NCBI GenBank assembly: GCA_010015675.1
Contig: ML977001.1
Coordinates: 184,263-248,262 of the forward strand
Direction of reading: 5' to 3'
From: Byssothecium circinans
Taxonomy: Eukaryota > Ascomycota > Dothideomycetes > Pleosporales > Massarinaceae
Length of the DNA stretch: 64,000 nucleotides
Position numbers and translations under genes: made by a program. Of this stretch, positions 20,453 through 31,371 are shown in pieces (the stretch's first letter is position 1; each line of letters starts with the position of its first letter). Under the pieces are notes generated by a model. That model was not told where the DNA came from. It did not search any database and saw only the letters and a list, made by a program, of their open reading frames with translations.

Positions 20453-22586
20453 TTAGTAGGAAGGCATCTGAGGGCCCTCAAGTTGAGGGCCTGGCATCAT
20501 GGGTGCCATAGCATTAGAAGGTCCGAGCCGGTGGAACATTTGCAGTAAGCGCTCTCCAACAGAGGGCTCAAGCTCGGTGCCATCCCTTGCAATCTTGACT
20601 TCGCGATTGGCGTTCCAAGGGTTGCGAAGCCCGCGCGTGCGGTAAAAGGGCAGCCGGTGGGTGGAGATCCATTCGATTCTGAATGGCTTCCCCCAGCTCT
20701 GAGAGACTGCTGGGCCCTCCCCATCGACCTGCGGTTCCTCTTTGTCTTTGTGCTCTTCTTCGCCTTCGGGTTCCGAGTCCGTCAAATCTGCCTCCCAAAA
20801 GATGGTGCCGCGCGCGGAATCATCAATGATGCGACCCTTGGGCGCGAAATCGGTGGCGGGTGTGGGGATCGACTTGGGAACGTCTGACACTTCTAGAATA
20901 TTTTCGGGCTTCGGCGCCGACCCAATGAGATGGCTGACATTCTCGAGGATGGGTGACGCCATGCGGGCGTAGCCAAAGTATTCTCCGGACTTATTCGCGG
21001 AGAAGATTAGGTAAACGTTCTCGGCAGTCTGCGACTAGTTAGCGAGCCACTTTGCCCTACAATGTTTGAAGACTTGCCTCAAAAGCGTTGTTCAGCGTAT
21101 CCTCGTTGTGCGACTGAGTAGCCCAGATGCCATTTCGAACACTGAGCTCGAGGTCCTGTAGTGTGAGGCTTTTTACAATGAAGTATTTCTCTTTAGATGC
21201 AGAAACTGCACCTGCTTCTTCCTTGCTCTTGCCTGTTGTAGTCTTGCCGTCCACTAGTGGTTCCTCAGCCCCATCGGCCTCAGCAATGTCAACCTCCTGT
21301 GGTAATCGCGGAGGCGAAGCACTGGCCGCTTGGGCGCCAACCATTGCCGATGGACCAGTAGGCACACCAGAGGCAGGTGCTGAACTCCGCCGAAGTCGAC
21401 ATACTAATCGGACGCCATTGAACCGAGAGTCGTGAAACCTGTGCATAGCAGCGGTGCATGATGCTTCGGTACGATAATTGACAAAGGCGCAGTTGCTCTT
21501 CGAGATGAGGAACAAGCTTTCAATGTCTTTTGTGGCGTCGCGCGAAAAGTGGTCTTTCAAAGCCATGACTGTTGTTCCAGGAGGAAGGTTCCCTACCCAC
21601 AGCGCATGCCCTGACTGCTTTGGCTTACGAGGCGGCCCACGAGGAATCGAACTAGAAGGCCCTTCTGGGCGTTGCATACCTATGCGTGGCATGTCAGCGG
21701 CTTTGTTGGCATGGTCAATACCGGCGTTCATGTGCTTACTTTGCGGATGTATGAATTGGCCACCAAACATGTTTCCCATCATTGCACCCTCCGCTTGAAA
21801 GTTACCGTGAGGTACGCGACTACCATGAAAGCTACCATCTTGCTGAGGTGGATCCATAGTCGGTCCATGTATAGGACTGTGAGAGCTGGTCATGCTGGGT
21901 CTCCTCCCGTACATGGGCTGCCCTTGTGTGTTCTGCCCAGCAAAAGTAGGAGGGTATTGCGCCTGAGGTCCGTATGGTGATGGATAATACATGTATTGCG
22001 ATGGTTGTATGAAATTTTGAAAAGGACCTTGGACTTGTCCTGAAGCATGAACTCGCTGTTGACTGGCAGGAAAAGTAGGATAGTTTGTGTGCTGTGAGCC
22101 CTGCGGAAGCGCAAAGTTCTGCTGGAATTGGCCTGTGGCATAGCCATGCCCGTAAGGTGACTGTGCCGGGAGTGCACCGGGTGCTGTGCCAGGCATTTGA
22201 AGGTTTTGCTGAAGTTGATAAACGAGGGCAGAGGTGGAGGCGCCCGAAAGGTGTTGCCGTTGGGCTTGCTGAGGGAGTGGATGGCTGCCCTGGGCTCCAT
22301 CCATGGAGCCATAGTTGGGCAGGGCGCCCGCCATTGCGCTCATATTCATAGAAGTCGCACCATGATCCGCATAGTGAGGGCTCGCGGGGTGCGGGGGGGA
22401 ACGAAGGTCGGTGCGAAGCTGGGCTTGCGGAATCGAGCTCAGCTGGGAGTGGAAAGGAGTATTGCCTGTAGGAGACTTCAAGTCTGATGAAGAAGGTGAG
22501 GCGTGATCATGTTGGTCGTCATGCGCGATTCCGGCTGCTGTAAGGTCCAACGCTTGAGAGCTGGATCCACGAGGTAGGTCGCCCAT
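20453..22586 (-). CDS. RRM plus YTH domain protein, probable m6A reader, about 674 aa
   Basis: Exons 22586-21740, 21679-21078 and 21028-20453. The N-terminal ~280 residues are Gln/Pro/Ser-rich and disordered. An RRM follows (RNP2-like ALWVGNL, RNP1-like SNCAFVNY). The YTH domain then reads KYFIVKSLTLQDLELS, GIWATQSHNEDTLNNAFE, and across the intron TAENVYLIFSANKSGEYFGY. It continues with GTIFWEAD, RIEWISTHRLPFYRTRGLRN and ERLLQMF. The pocket tryptophans appear present (GIWATQ, TIFWEA). YTH proteins bind N6-methyladenosine in RNA and control mRNA fate. The second intron has a GC donor (GCAAGT at 21077-21072) and a normal CAG. The first (21739-21680) is 60 nt, stop-free and in frame. An in-frame ATG at 22643 would add 19 residues; 22586 is preferred because that extension is hydrophobic and atypical. 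Confidence 0.88.
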
Positions 22587-25241
22587 CTGATCCTCGAGTA
22601 TGACTGGAAGAGCAATCCACTGCTGTACCCAAACGAATGCCATGTCAGCCCATGTTTGAAAATAAAAGCGAGTGACAAGTGACCAAAGAGACTAGCTACG
22701 AGCAAGTTGGAAGCAATAGCAATAACGAAATGCAATACGGACCTGATTCTATATCGACGAAGTGATATTGAGAGTGGCGAGCCGGATCGAAAGGGTACCG
22801 AAGTGAAGCACCTCTGGAGGGACGAAGGAGTTTCGATGGAGACCAATAAGGCTAAAAGGCTACGAGAGGATTGAAGTTAAAAAAAGAAGTGTAGAAGCAC
22901 TGAAAGCTCGAAGAGGGAAGATGAATGGTCCGGTTGATGTACTACCTGGACAGGAGAGCTCGCTTGGAGCGGGACGAAGATGATGGCCAGAATAATGTGG
23001 CCAGTCAAACGGCAGAAGGACTGTCTCGACGGCTTATGAGGTTTGACAGCGCAACGGCAGCAACGAGGGGAACGGACAAGCGTGCTCGTGGGGTCTGGAG
23101 GCGAGCAAGCCTGAGATGGGATCACTAGATGACCCAAGGGTAGGCGGGAATGCCGCACGAGGTTTTGAAATCCTCTGTCACAATCGCCTCTGCCGTGAGT
23201 GGCTGTAATTGGTCTGATTGGGTCCGGTAACCTAAACCGTGTGGCTGTTTACGGACGGCTGTGGAGCGACAGGGTCTGAGGAACCGATGGGATGGAGGCG
23301 AATTGATTTTCAGACGAGAACACACGACGAGATAAGGCAATTTTCAAGACGGGAGGGGGAATTGAGGGCTGGACTTGGACAGAGCGCTGGTGGAAGTGTG
23401 GCGAGTGAGCTGGTTTCTAGACTGTCATGGGCTTACCGCGCTGATCTTGGCCGAGTCGACAGACGCGGTGAATTGTGCCCCTGCAGAAGAAGTCAAGGAG
23501 ATATCAGGCTGACAAAGGAAATGTGGAGAGAGCGCAAAAAAAATTATTTTGGGCTCAGAGTAGGTGACGGTAGTAGGTAGACGTTCTAGGACCGACTGGG
23601 AAGAGGCACGTGGCAGGTAGGTTGGACGTTTCGGTCTTCTTTTTTGCAGTTAGCAATCATGAAGTAATAATGGCCCAAGAACCGAGGGGAAGCGGAGATG
23701 GAATGGCAGGAAACGCCGGCCAATTGAAAGCCATTCTTGACGGAGCAGAGAAAGGAAGATTTGGAGACTGGGAGTAGCGGGCGCCGCGTGGCCGCTGTCT
23801 ATCCGTGTCAACGATATGCCACAGTGACATATGTGACGGGCTAACAGGTCGCCGACGCCACAGCTTGGAACCGGCGCGACAACTGTCAAGTCAAGTCAAC
23901 ATGCCGTCTTCATTTTTGATTGGCGCCAATGATGCAGAAGCACGGCGCCGAACAGTGGATGTGGATGGTTCCCGCATGTTTGCCACAACCGGCCAGGCCG
24001 CCGTGGTGAAGACCACAAGACGTTCTCCGGCCGGGCTTGGGATCTGCAACAGCACAGCCGCAATGCCTCCGCAACGCCGATCATTCTACATGTCCAGCGG
24101 TCGACGGTCGCGACCACGATATCCTCACCTTCTCTCAAGCGACGTGGCCAACAATAATAACGCCTGAGGCTGTGGGTGCCAGGAGCAAGGCACAATAATG
24201 CTAGCGCGACGCGGGCTGGAGACGGACGGCCCCGCCAGCATGAATCATGGCCAAGGCAATGACGGAAAGCAGGGTAGTGATTTCTGCTTTTTCGATGCGC
24301 CATCATGGAAAAGCTGCCATGGAAGATTCGAAACCGCATCGCATCGCATCGCCCCAGGTGGCCAACCACGCGATTGAAACAATTCCCCGCACACATAATA
24401 CTCTCTCACCAAAGACCACCTACAACTAACACGTTAATTACTCTCCTTTAACTTTAACAAAATATAGAATTGTAAAGCTAGGCCTGCTCTTCTACGTAGG
24501 AGTAGGAAGAGGTTAAAAGGGCTTCGTTGGGTGTGGCTAAGTTTGAGCTGAAGTTTTTTGGTGTGCGGCGAATTGTTTCAATCGCGTGCCAACCGAAGCA
24601 GGCCTAAGGCGCTAGCTGCCCACTCCCTCCGTCCAGGGTCCAACAACTGTCAACAGCAAGCATAACAAGAATAATTATTGCTATCCACACGACATCGAAT
24701 CCACGTCTGGCCAGCTGCTCAGCCCGATGAAGGAAGAAGTGCAAGAAAATCATATTCAGGTTGTGGGCTCGCTCGGTTGCCAAGCTAGGCAAGCTTTCGT
24801 CATATTCCACTACACCTCGTCATTATTGTCACCACTCTCGCCACAACGGCTTTCAATGATATGCAGGCCGAGCTTTCGCCTTCGCTTTTTGCAGATCTAC
24901 TGTGTAAGAATATTTTATCCAGACGTCGAATACTTGTACTTCGCATCTAGGATGAGATCCCCTGGCGATTCCGCGTTTCAGAGCATGCCGCTTATGCAAA
25001 TGATTCTACAGTACGACATCTGGACCCTGTAACCCCATCGTCATGCTTCGCGGCATCGTGGGTCGTTATTATTCAGAGCGTTGTTGCCATCCTCTTCCCT
25101 GCAACACAACAACGGCCGGCTTTTTACCCACTCCTGCCCGCTTCCCCGGGGGGAACATTTCGCTCATGCTCCACTTCGGTGGTAGGGTCTGCATCTTCGT
25201 ATCTCGAAACGCCATCCAAGCACTTCGTTCCATGCTTCATC
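22587..25241. other. 2.65-kb gene-free region between the YTH gene start and the BEM46 stop
   Basis: No recognisable protein gene. It should contain a long promoter or leader of the YTH gene, whose 5' UTR may be spliced. A 222-bp MITE lies at 24367-24588. A minus-strand frame at 24604-24810 has one hydrophobic stretch but no known domain. Confidence 0.5.
24362..24593. mobile_element. MITE, 222 bp, with 28-bp terminal inverted repeats and 5-bp target duplication
   Basis: The left terminal repeat is 24367-24394 and the right is 24561-24588. Each starts, reading inward, CACGCGATTGAAACAATT. The two 28-bp repeats differ at one base. CCAAC flanks the element on both sides (24362-24366 and 24589-24593), as expected for a target-site duplication. 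The 166-bp interior is AT-richer and has no coding capacity. A non-autonomous DNA transposon is the best reading; the 5-bp duplication does not clearly assign a superfamily. Confidence 0.85.
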
Positions 25242-26284
25242 TCATCTAGCAATATACTCCGAAAGGAAGCTTTCAATATAAACAAAATACCCAGCCTCAA
25301 TGACTGTGTCGTTGTGGCTTCCGTTCGGCAGCTCTCTCCATATCTTCGGCTCAGAACGACAGACTTGAAACAGCTTCTTCATGTGTGCAGGTCTGCAGGG
25401 AGTAAGCAACTCGTATTTCAAGAACATGCCGATGGTCTTACGGAACAATCTCGTCTCTCAGGCCGCTGAGGAACAAGATGGGCGTGTCTTTGATTTGTAC
25501 TATCATTTCGTCGCTAGGCCAAACCTCATGACACAGAGGCGCAAGGTACTTAGCAGGCGGAAGTGCACTGGCGAGTCAGTATATCGGCCCAGACACATCA
25601 ACGCTGTATGGCAGAACTTACGAAGGTATCATCTTGCGCATGGAGGTGAATGTGTTCTCCAGCATAATGCCTGCAATGTCACCCCGCTTCAGATTTCTCG
25701 CAGCCAGTCCAATAGAAACAGCGCCGCCCAGGCTTTGTCCATACAGGACTATCTTTGTCCCGCGGAGTTCATGCCTATCGCGAATGTAATCGAGCGCCGT
25801 CTGCGCGTCAATTGTGATTCCTTTTTCATTTGGGTTCCCAGACGACAGCCCGTACCCGCGGTACTGAAGCATCAGCACATTACAGCGCAAGTCTTTCACC
25901 AATATCTTCGCTATAGGCAGCCTGTATCCAATATTGCCTGCGTTCCCATGGAACATGAGGATGGTGACATTGCGCGCTTGCTCCTTGTTCGCTCGAAGGA
26001 GGAAGGCACTGAGCAATTCCCCGTCAGGTGTTGGAATGAACAGTTCCTCAAAGTCTGCTATGTCGAATTCTGCCGGTCGGGGCACGTTTGTTCGGGCATC
26101 AGGGGGGAAATTCCGCGCATAGATGATCTCACTACTTATGGTCAGCTTCAGGACGTGAGATACACAGTAAGAGTACGTACTTCTGTTTAAAGTAAAGCAC
26201 TCCGCTAAGGAGAGCAGCCAGTCCCGAGGACGCTATAAGAGGTACACGTAGATATCCCAGGAACGAGTCAAATCCGGCGCCCAT
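25242..26284 (-). CDS. bem46: BEM46/ABHD13-family alpha/beta hydrolase, 296 aa
   Basis: Exons 26284-26181, 26131-25622, 25567-25442 and 25392-25242. The N-terminus holds a membrane anchor (VPLIASSGLAALLSGVLYF). The junctions restore YFKQNEIIYARNFPPDAR, typical of Bem46. Hydrolase landmarks are FHGNAGN (oxyanion loop), nucleophile elbow GQSLGG with Ser168, Asp in SGLRDEIVP and His in NGSHNDT. In fungi the protein sits at the ER and plasma membrane near eisosomes and affects polarity and germination; its substrate is unknown. The first exon/intron boundary has two possible acceptors; the one chosen (ending AAGTAG) restores the conserved NEIIY. Confidence 0.92.
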
Positions 26285-26848
26285 GGTGGCTGATCACCGT
26301 GACGAGTGTTGGATGTGGTGAACTAACGAGCTGCAGGACGGGTTTTCAGGGCTTTAAAGAGTGAATTCGAGGACGTGCTAGGAGTAAGAATAGGTTATGT
26401 GTTGCACTGCTTCGAAGGGGAGACGTCCATAGAGCGTGAGAGTGAAGTGCGACGGTGCACTCAGCTCCGAGCTGGAGAATGTGCGGTGGACCTTTAGAGC
26501 TATAAGTGCAGTTGCAGAGAATGTGTGGAGGATCGAATTTGCAGTCTTCAGAATTCCGGGTTTCGCAAGACCACAGGACGTAAAAAGCCGTATTAGGTTA
26601 CGAGTGCAGATATCCAGTTTGGGGCCAACAATGAAAGGTGCCTCAGGTTGCGGCCATGTTATAGGCTACACGTGATACAGTGGCCCAAGCTTGAGCTCCA
26701 GCGCGCGTCAACTCGTTTGCCTGGATCCAGCACATGAAGCAGCCAAATCATCTTCGACTTCATCTACCACCACTCTCTACGTCCTGCAGACCTTCTGTAG
26801 CCTTCCCCGCGCAAACACTTCCATCCCACACCTTCCATCACCGCCAAC

Positions 26849-27733
26849 ATGACCACCGGAATGCTAGGAGAAGGTACGCGCAGCAATGCTTGTGGGCGAG
26901 CTTCGAGCTTACACTGTGTAGATGGTATCCATGTCGACATGAACCACCTGAAGAAGGGAGAGGTCAAGTGAGTTCTCCCATGTCTCCACGCTTGTGCAGA
27001 AGACTAATAAAGAAATGCAGTCTCGGAACTTCCATGTTCGTCCCCCGCGCGCCTCCGTCGTAAACCGACCCCTCTAATACTCCGCAGCATGGCTATCAAC
27101 TTCAAGGACGGTGTCATATTAGGTGCCGACAGTCGAACAACCACAGGCGCCTACATTGCGAACCGAGTCACGGACAAGCTCACACAAGTCCACGACACAA
27201 TCTGGTGCTGTCGCTCGGGATCTGCGGCGGATACACAGGCAGTGGCAGACATCGTCCACTACCACCTCGGCATGTATGGCATCACGAATGACGAGCCTCC
27301 GACTACGCAGACCGCGGCGGCCATATTTCAGGAGCTCTGCTACGCCAACAAGGACCAGCTGTCGTAAGTTGCATTTTTGTTGTTCTCATAACTTTCCTGA
27401 CACTTCAACAGAGCTGGTATGATCATCGCTGGATGGGATCACAGGCACGGAGGACAAGTCTACTCGATACCCCTCGGCGGCTCTCTACACAAGCAGGCGT
27501 ATGCGATTGGTGGCTCGGGGTCAACGTACATCTACGGATACTGTGACGCAAACTGGCGAGAGAACATGAGCGAGGCCGAGGGAGTCAATTTCGTCAAGGG
27601 TGCTTTACAGGAGGCCATCAAATGGGATGGCAGCTCTGGCGGTGTAATTCGCATGGTGGTGCTGACAGCAGAGGGTGCGCAACGACATCTGTACCTGCCC
27701 GACCAAGGCTATGAAGGACCTGGGACCCAGTAG
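26849..27733 (+). CDS. PRE3: 20S proteasome subunit beta-1 (caspase-like), 227 aa
   Basis: Five exons: 26849-26873, 26922-26967, 27021-27035, 27088-27363 and 27412-27733. The product has a 26-residue propeptide ending NLG, then the catalytic threonine Thr27 ([20 protein letters not shown]). Lys-, Asp- and Ser-containing proteasome motifs follow ([37 protein letters not shown]). The subunit cleaves after acidic residues once the propeptide is autocatalytically removed. Exon 3 is only 15 nt and uses the donor GTTCGT; it is required to restore GTSIM. Confidence 0.93.
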
Positions 27734-28252
27734 ACAACGGCAACGACATGAAGAAATGGACTGTATGATACATCTGGTTTGTACAGGAGCTGGGATGTAG
27801 TCATGGGAGAGCAGACGACTTGTGGACCAATTGCTGAGGACTCAACATCTTGAGTTCTCTATGGTTCTTGACTTGACGTGCACGTATGGGTTCAAAATAG
27901 TCTCGTCACTTGCAAATGCCCTGTCAAATGGCTTCAGCAGCAGAGTGGCAGGATAGGATAGAACAATACAACCAATGAGCAGCGAGCGTGGGGCCACACC
28001 CATGCCTTGCATCTACCAGTGCCCACTAGTCGTGACCTGGCGGAGATGGCGAGTGTTTCTGGCGGCACATTTTGCAGTGCGTGCGCTGCTCGAGTGATGG
28101 AAGTGAAGCTGTGGATGAAAGCCACAGTATGGCAGAGATACGTGTTTCGGTGTGCAGTACAAATAGACAAGATGTGACGGCCAGCGCGACTTATCAAGGC
28201 CCGATCTGCAGGCATGACATGGGACGAACTAAGCCCCATGGCCAGTTCTGGG

Positions 28253-28277
28253 ACCCGACCCGACCCAACCCAACCCT
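28253..28277. repeat. ACCCN pentanucleotide array, 5 units
   Basis: ACCCG twice, ACCCA twice, ACCCT once, in direct succession. Confidence 0.85.
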
Positions 28278-28458
28278 CAACACCAGACTTCTCGAGTGCT
28301 CTCCCACTCCCACTCCCCTCCGTCGCCCTCGCTCGACGCTGCGCTGTCCAATTCACTTTGGTAACGGCGGGCTGTACTCGAGAACACAACGGCGCTCAGC
28401 AGTGGCTAAGCCGCCGATTTGCAGGGTCTACTAGTTCAGGCTCTTATCGCAGACACGC

Positions 28459-28493
28459 TTCACTTCACTTCACTTCCCTTCACTTTACTTCAC
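28459..28493. repeat. (TTCAC)n pentanucleotide array, 7 units
   Basis: Seven five-base units, five exact TTCAC with TTCCC and TTTAC variants. Confidence 0.88.
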
Positions 28494-28763
28494 GCAGGCC
28501 AGACTGGGAACTCGACACGACGTCACCCTCACCATACTGCGCCGGAGCAGTTTCACTCCTTCACTCCACGCCCGGCCTGCGGCGTCCTCTTCGTCGTCGC
28601 CATTGGGGATTGCACACCAGACTGCCCAACCCTACCCTGCAGCTGCAACACCGACGTCAGACACACTCGCGACTCAACCCATCCAGACGTCGAGCACCTC
28701 CTGCCTCCATCCCATATCCGTCTATCAATCCTCCCACACCCATAGCGCACTTTCGATCGCGGC

Positions 28764-30171
28764 ATGGGATCGCTCGTGGCTCACGAGTTTGGTGGAAACC
28801 ACTTTCATAACAACATGTTTGGCGGCGGCCATCAACAGACACAAGAGTCGCCCGCCGTACACCACGCCCCCGTGCGCCCATCGCCCCAGGTGGTTGCGAA
28901 TCCGCCGTTGCGACCAGCACCACCGCCCGCAGACGTGCCCATGGCCGACACGTGTGCCCCGCCACGGAGCTCAACGCCTGCACAGCCATCGCACCAAAAC
29001 CCCGCTGAAGCCGGCGCGTCACGCCCGCGATCGGAGCAGCACACGCCAGCCAGCGCGAATACCACGCCCAGCGCCCATACGCGTCCCATTCCATCATCTG
29101 CCTCGTCATCCGCCCACCCCTCGCCGATACACGCTCTACGGCCGCCGTCGGATCCCACAACAGGCGCAACCCGGCGGATCAAGATCAAGAGCCTATCTCA
29201 TATCCAGAGTTTTGTAACCGACGAAGCCAGCCCATTCTCCCAGACACGCTCTTTGTCACGGCGGCAGCGGCGAGACCCGAGCGACGTTGGGCCACAGTAT
29301 GAGATCAGCGAAATGCCCGTGTCAGACATCATCGAGATGGTGGCAGGGCTGTTGACCAAAATCACGACCACGAATGACAAGCAACACGAACATCTACACC
29401 GCCAGATCCCCCCGCCCGAAGGTACATCTGGGCTCAGCCAACAGACAACAAGCGTCCTCGCCTTTCACGGGAAGAACGTGCCAAGTATATCAATCCTGAG
29501 CTATCTCAGCCGTATTCACAAATACTGCCCAACTACTTATGAGGTGTTCTTGAGCCTTCTCGTCTATTTTGACAGGATGACGGAGAGGGTGAATGCAGGA
29601 CCGATTCTCAGCTTGCGCCAAGCCAACCAGCAGTCTTTAGAACGTGCTAATGCTGAAACTGACCCAACACCAGTACCTGGGGACTCTGCACGAGCGGCAG
29701 AGCAGAACCCTGCCACGTCTGTACAAGCGGCAACACCTCCCCCATCTGGCTCACTAGGGAAGCCTGCAGAGGCACCCGTACGAGGCCAACCGCCTTCTCC
29801 GCCGCAACATGATCTGGAAACATCCGAATCCTACAACATGTCGCATTTCTTTGTTGTGGATAGTTTTAACATACACCGGCTAGTCATCGCTGGCGTTACT
29901 TGTGCGAGCAAATTCTTTTCGGATGTGTTTTACACCAATTCCAGATACGCAAAGGTAACTCCAATCCCCACTCTGCGCCGTCCAAAGCTGACAGGAATAG
30001 GTCGGCGGTCTTCCTCTTGTGGAATTAAACCACCTTGAGCTGCAATTCCTCCTTTTGAACGACTTCCGCCTCGCGGTGCCTTTGGAAGAGATGGAAGCAT
30101 ACGGAACGATGCTTGTCGAGTTCTACGCTCGAGAAGTTGCGCTGCAACACAATCGTTCCGGCGGATCATAG
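28764..30171 (+). CDS. PHO80-like (PREG1/Pcl-type) cyclin, 453 aa
   Basis: Exons 28764-29954 and 30001-30171. Joining restores FYTNSRYAKVGGLPLVELNH, the signature of PHO80-type cyclins (PF08613). The N-terminal ~180 residues are Pro/Ser/Ala-rich and disordered. The cyclin fold runs from about SDIIEMVAGLLTKI through HGKNVPSISILSYLSRIHKY. A Pro/Ser-rich insert of about 70 residues splits it, and it resumes at HFFVVDSFNIHRLVIAGVT. The last exon gives LELQFLLLNDFRLAVPLEEM. Relatives pair with a Pho85-type CDK to control phosphate response or polarity. The large insert inside the cyclin box leaves the subfamily uncertain. Confidence 0.85.
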
Positions 30172-31371
30172 TTGAACACATACGTACACGATGTCATGGA
30201 GTGTGCGGGCCCAGCACAGTATCCGAGGACAGTTAAAGCCAGGCAGGGGGTTAGTTAGACGGAGTCCTACGATGACGAGAGTTACCTGGTCTCTCAAGGC
30301 CGCATGCAGGTCGGTCTCAGAGCATCATTAGCGCGGGGTGGCGACATCATAATTCTACAGATGACTTTTCAACTTCCTCAAGGAGCTTCCTTTCTATCTT
30401 CGAGCGCTCGCTGGGAGTATAGATCTGAGCAGTGGCTCCCGACAAGATTTGTCTATTTTCTGTGCCTTGGGTCGACTTATCTTGAGCGATCCACCAGACT
30501 TATTCACTGGAATAAGGGCTGTTTCCTAGCCTTGCTGCGAGGCGCGCGACTTAGAATGGCGGGCTCAGCTAATTGGTCGGCGGCGGTAGGGGGTTTGCAA
30601 GTCACTGCCCTGTTCTCTAGGTTGACAGAGTAGTGGCGGAAGGAGTTATGGTCATAATGCTTTACACGACTTAGGCTTCTCTTCCACCCTTTCCTTGCTT
30701 CATACCTCTTTGTCTTTGTCTTATTGTACGGCGTCCACAGAGGTGTAATGACGGAGTTTTGACTAGGCCTAGGTAACTTACACAACAAAGACATTTTTTA
30801 TCAGCATTCAGGAAACTTTTTCCCTTCGGTCTGCGAATTTTCACAGGGACAAATGAAGCTTGAGGTCGGATTGATCACTAATGACCCATAGCTCCACGGC
30901 AGGATGTGACGACAAGAAACACGGTGCACCAACGAGAGGGGGAAGTCTTTATCAACCATATCGAGCAAGCATTTCCCCCGCATGCCAGGGGTCCTGGTCT
31001 GATGATTCATTGTTTTCCAGCCGATTTCGAGGGGTGGGTCGTATCTACTATCGGCATCGACAACGGATGAGTAATAAAGGAGATTTGGTTCTAGGGGGTA
31101 AGTGTCTGTGCGTTTTGATAGTCTGGACCAAAGATGGATCGTGCATGTCCAAGAACTACGCCGTGAGAAATTCGGCCCCACTTACTTTGCCTCCTTTTTT
31201 CCTTTTTTCGTGGTCCTCTCTGTGTATATTCTATTTCACTACGTACTGCTTATGATGTTAGCATTTTCGCTTTTTGTATACTGTTGATTTTTATTCGTCT
31301 GCTTTGCCGCTGCGCGTCTGGGTTGAATATTGCAGGCGGTTGTCTGCGTGCATGGCACTGGCGTTTTCGAC
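30172..31371 (+). other. 1.2-kb gene-free region
   Basis: Between the cyclin stop and the oxygenase start. Short frames only, none with a domain. A CAG acceptor-like site at about 31332-31335, just before the oxygenase ATG, suggests a spliced 5' leader or a missed first exon. Confidence 0.45.

Larger units (their letters stand above)
27734..28763 (+). other. Region upstream of the PHO80-like cyclin
   Basis: 1,030 bp without a recognisable gene. It contains two pentanucleotide arrays (28253-28277 and 28459-28493) and C-rich sequence likely forming the leader of the cyclin gene. Confidence 0.5.

Noticed and set aside
28603..29217. 204-codon frame overlapping the cyclin start
   Set aside because: Out-of-frame shadow of the Pro/Ala/Ser-rich cyclin N-terminus.
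30801..31181. 126-codon minus-strand frame
   Set aside because: No family resemblance and no supporting splice or start context.
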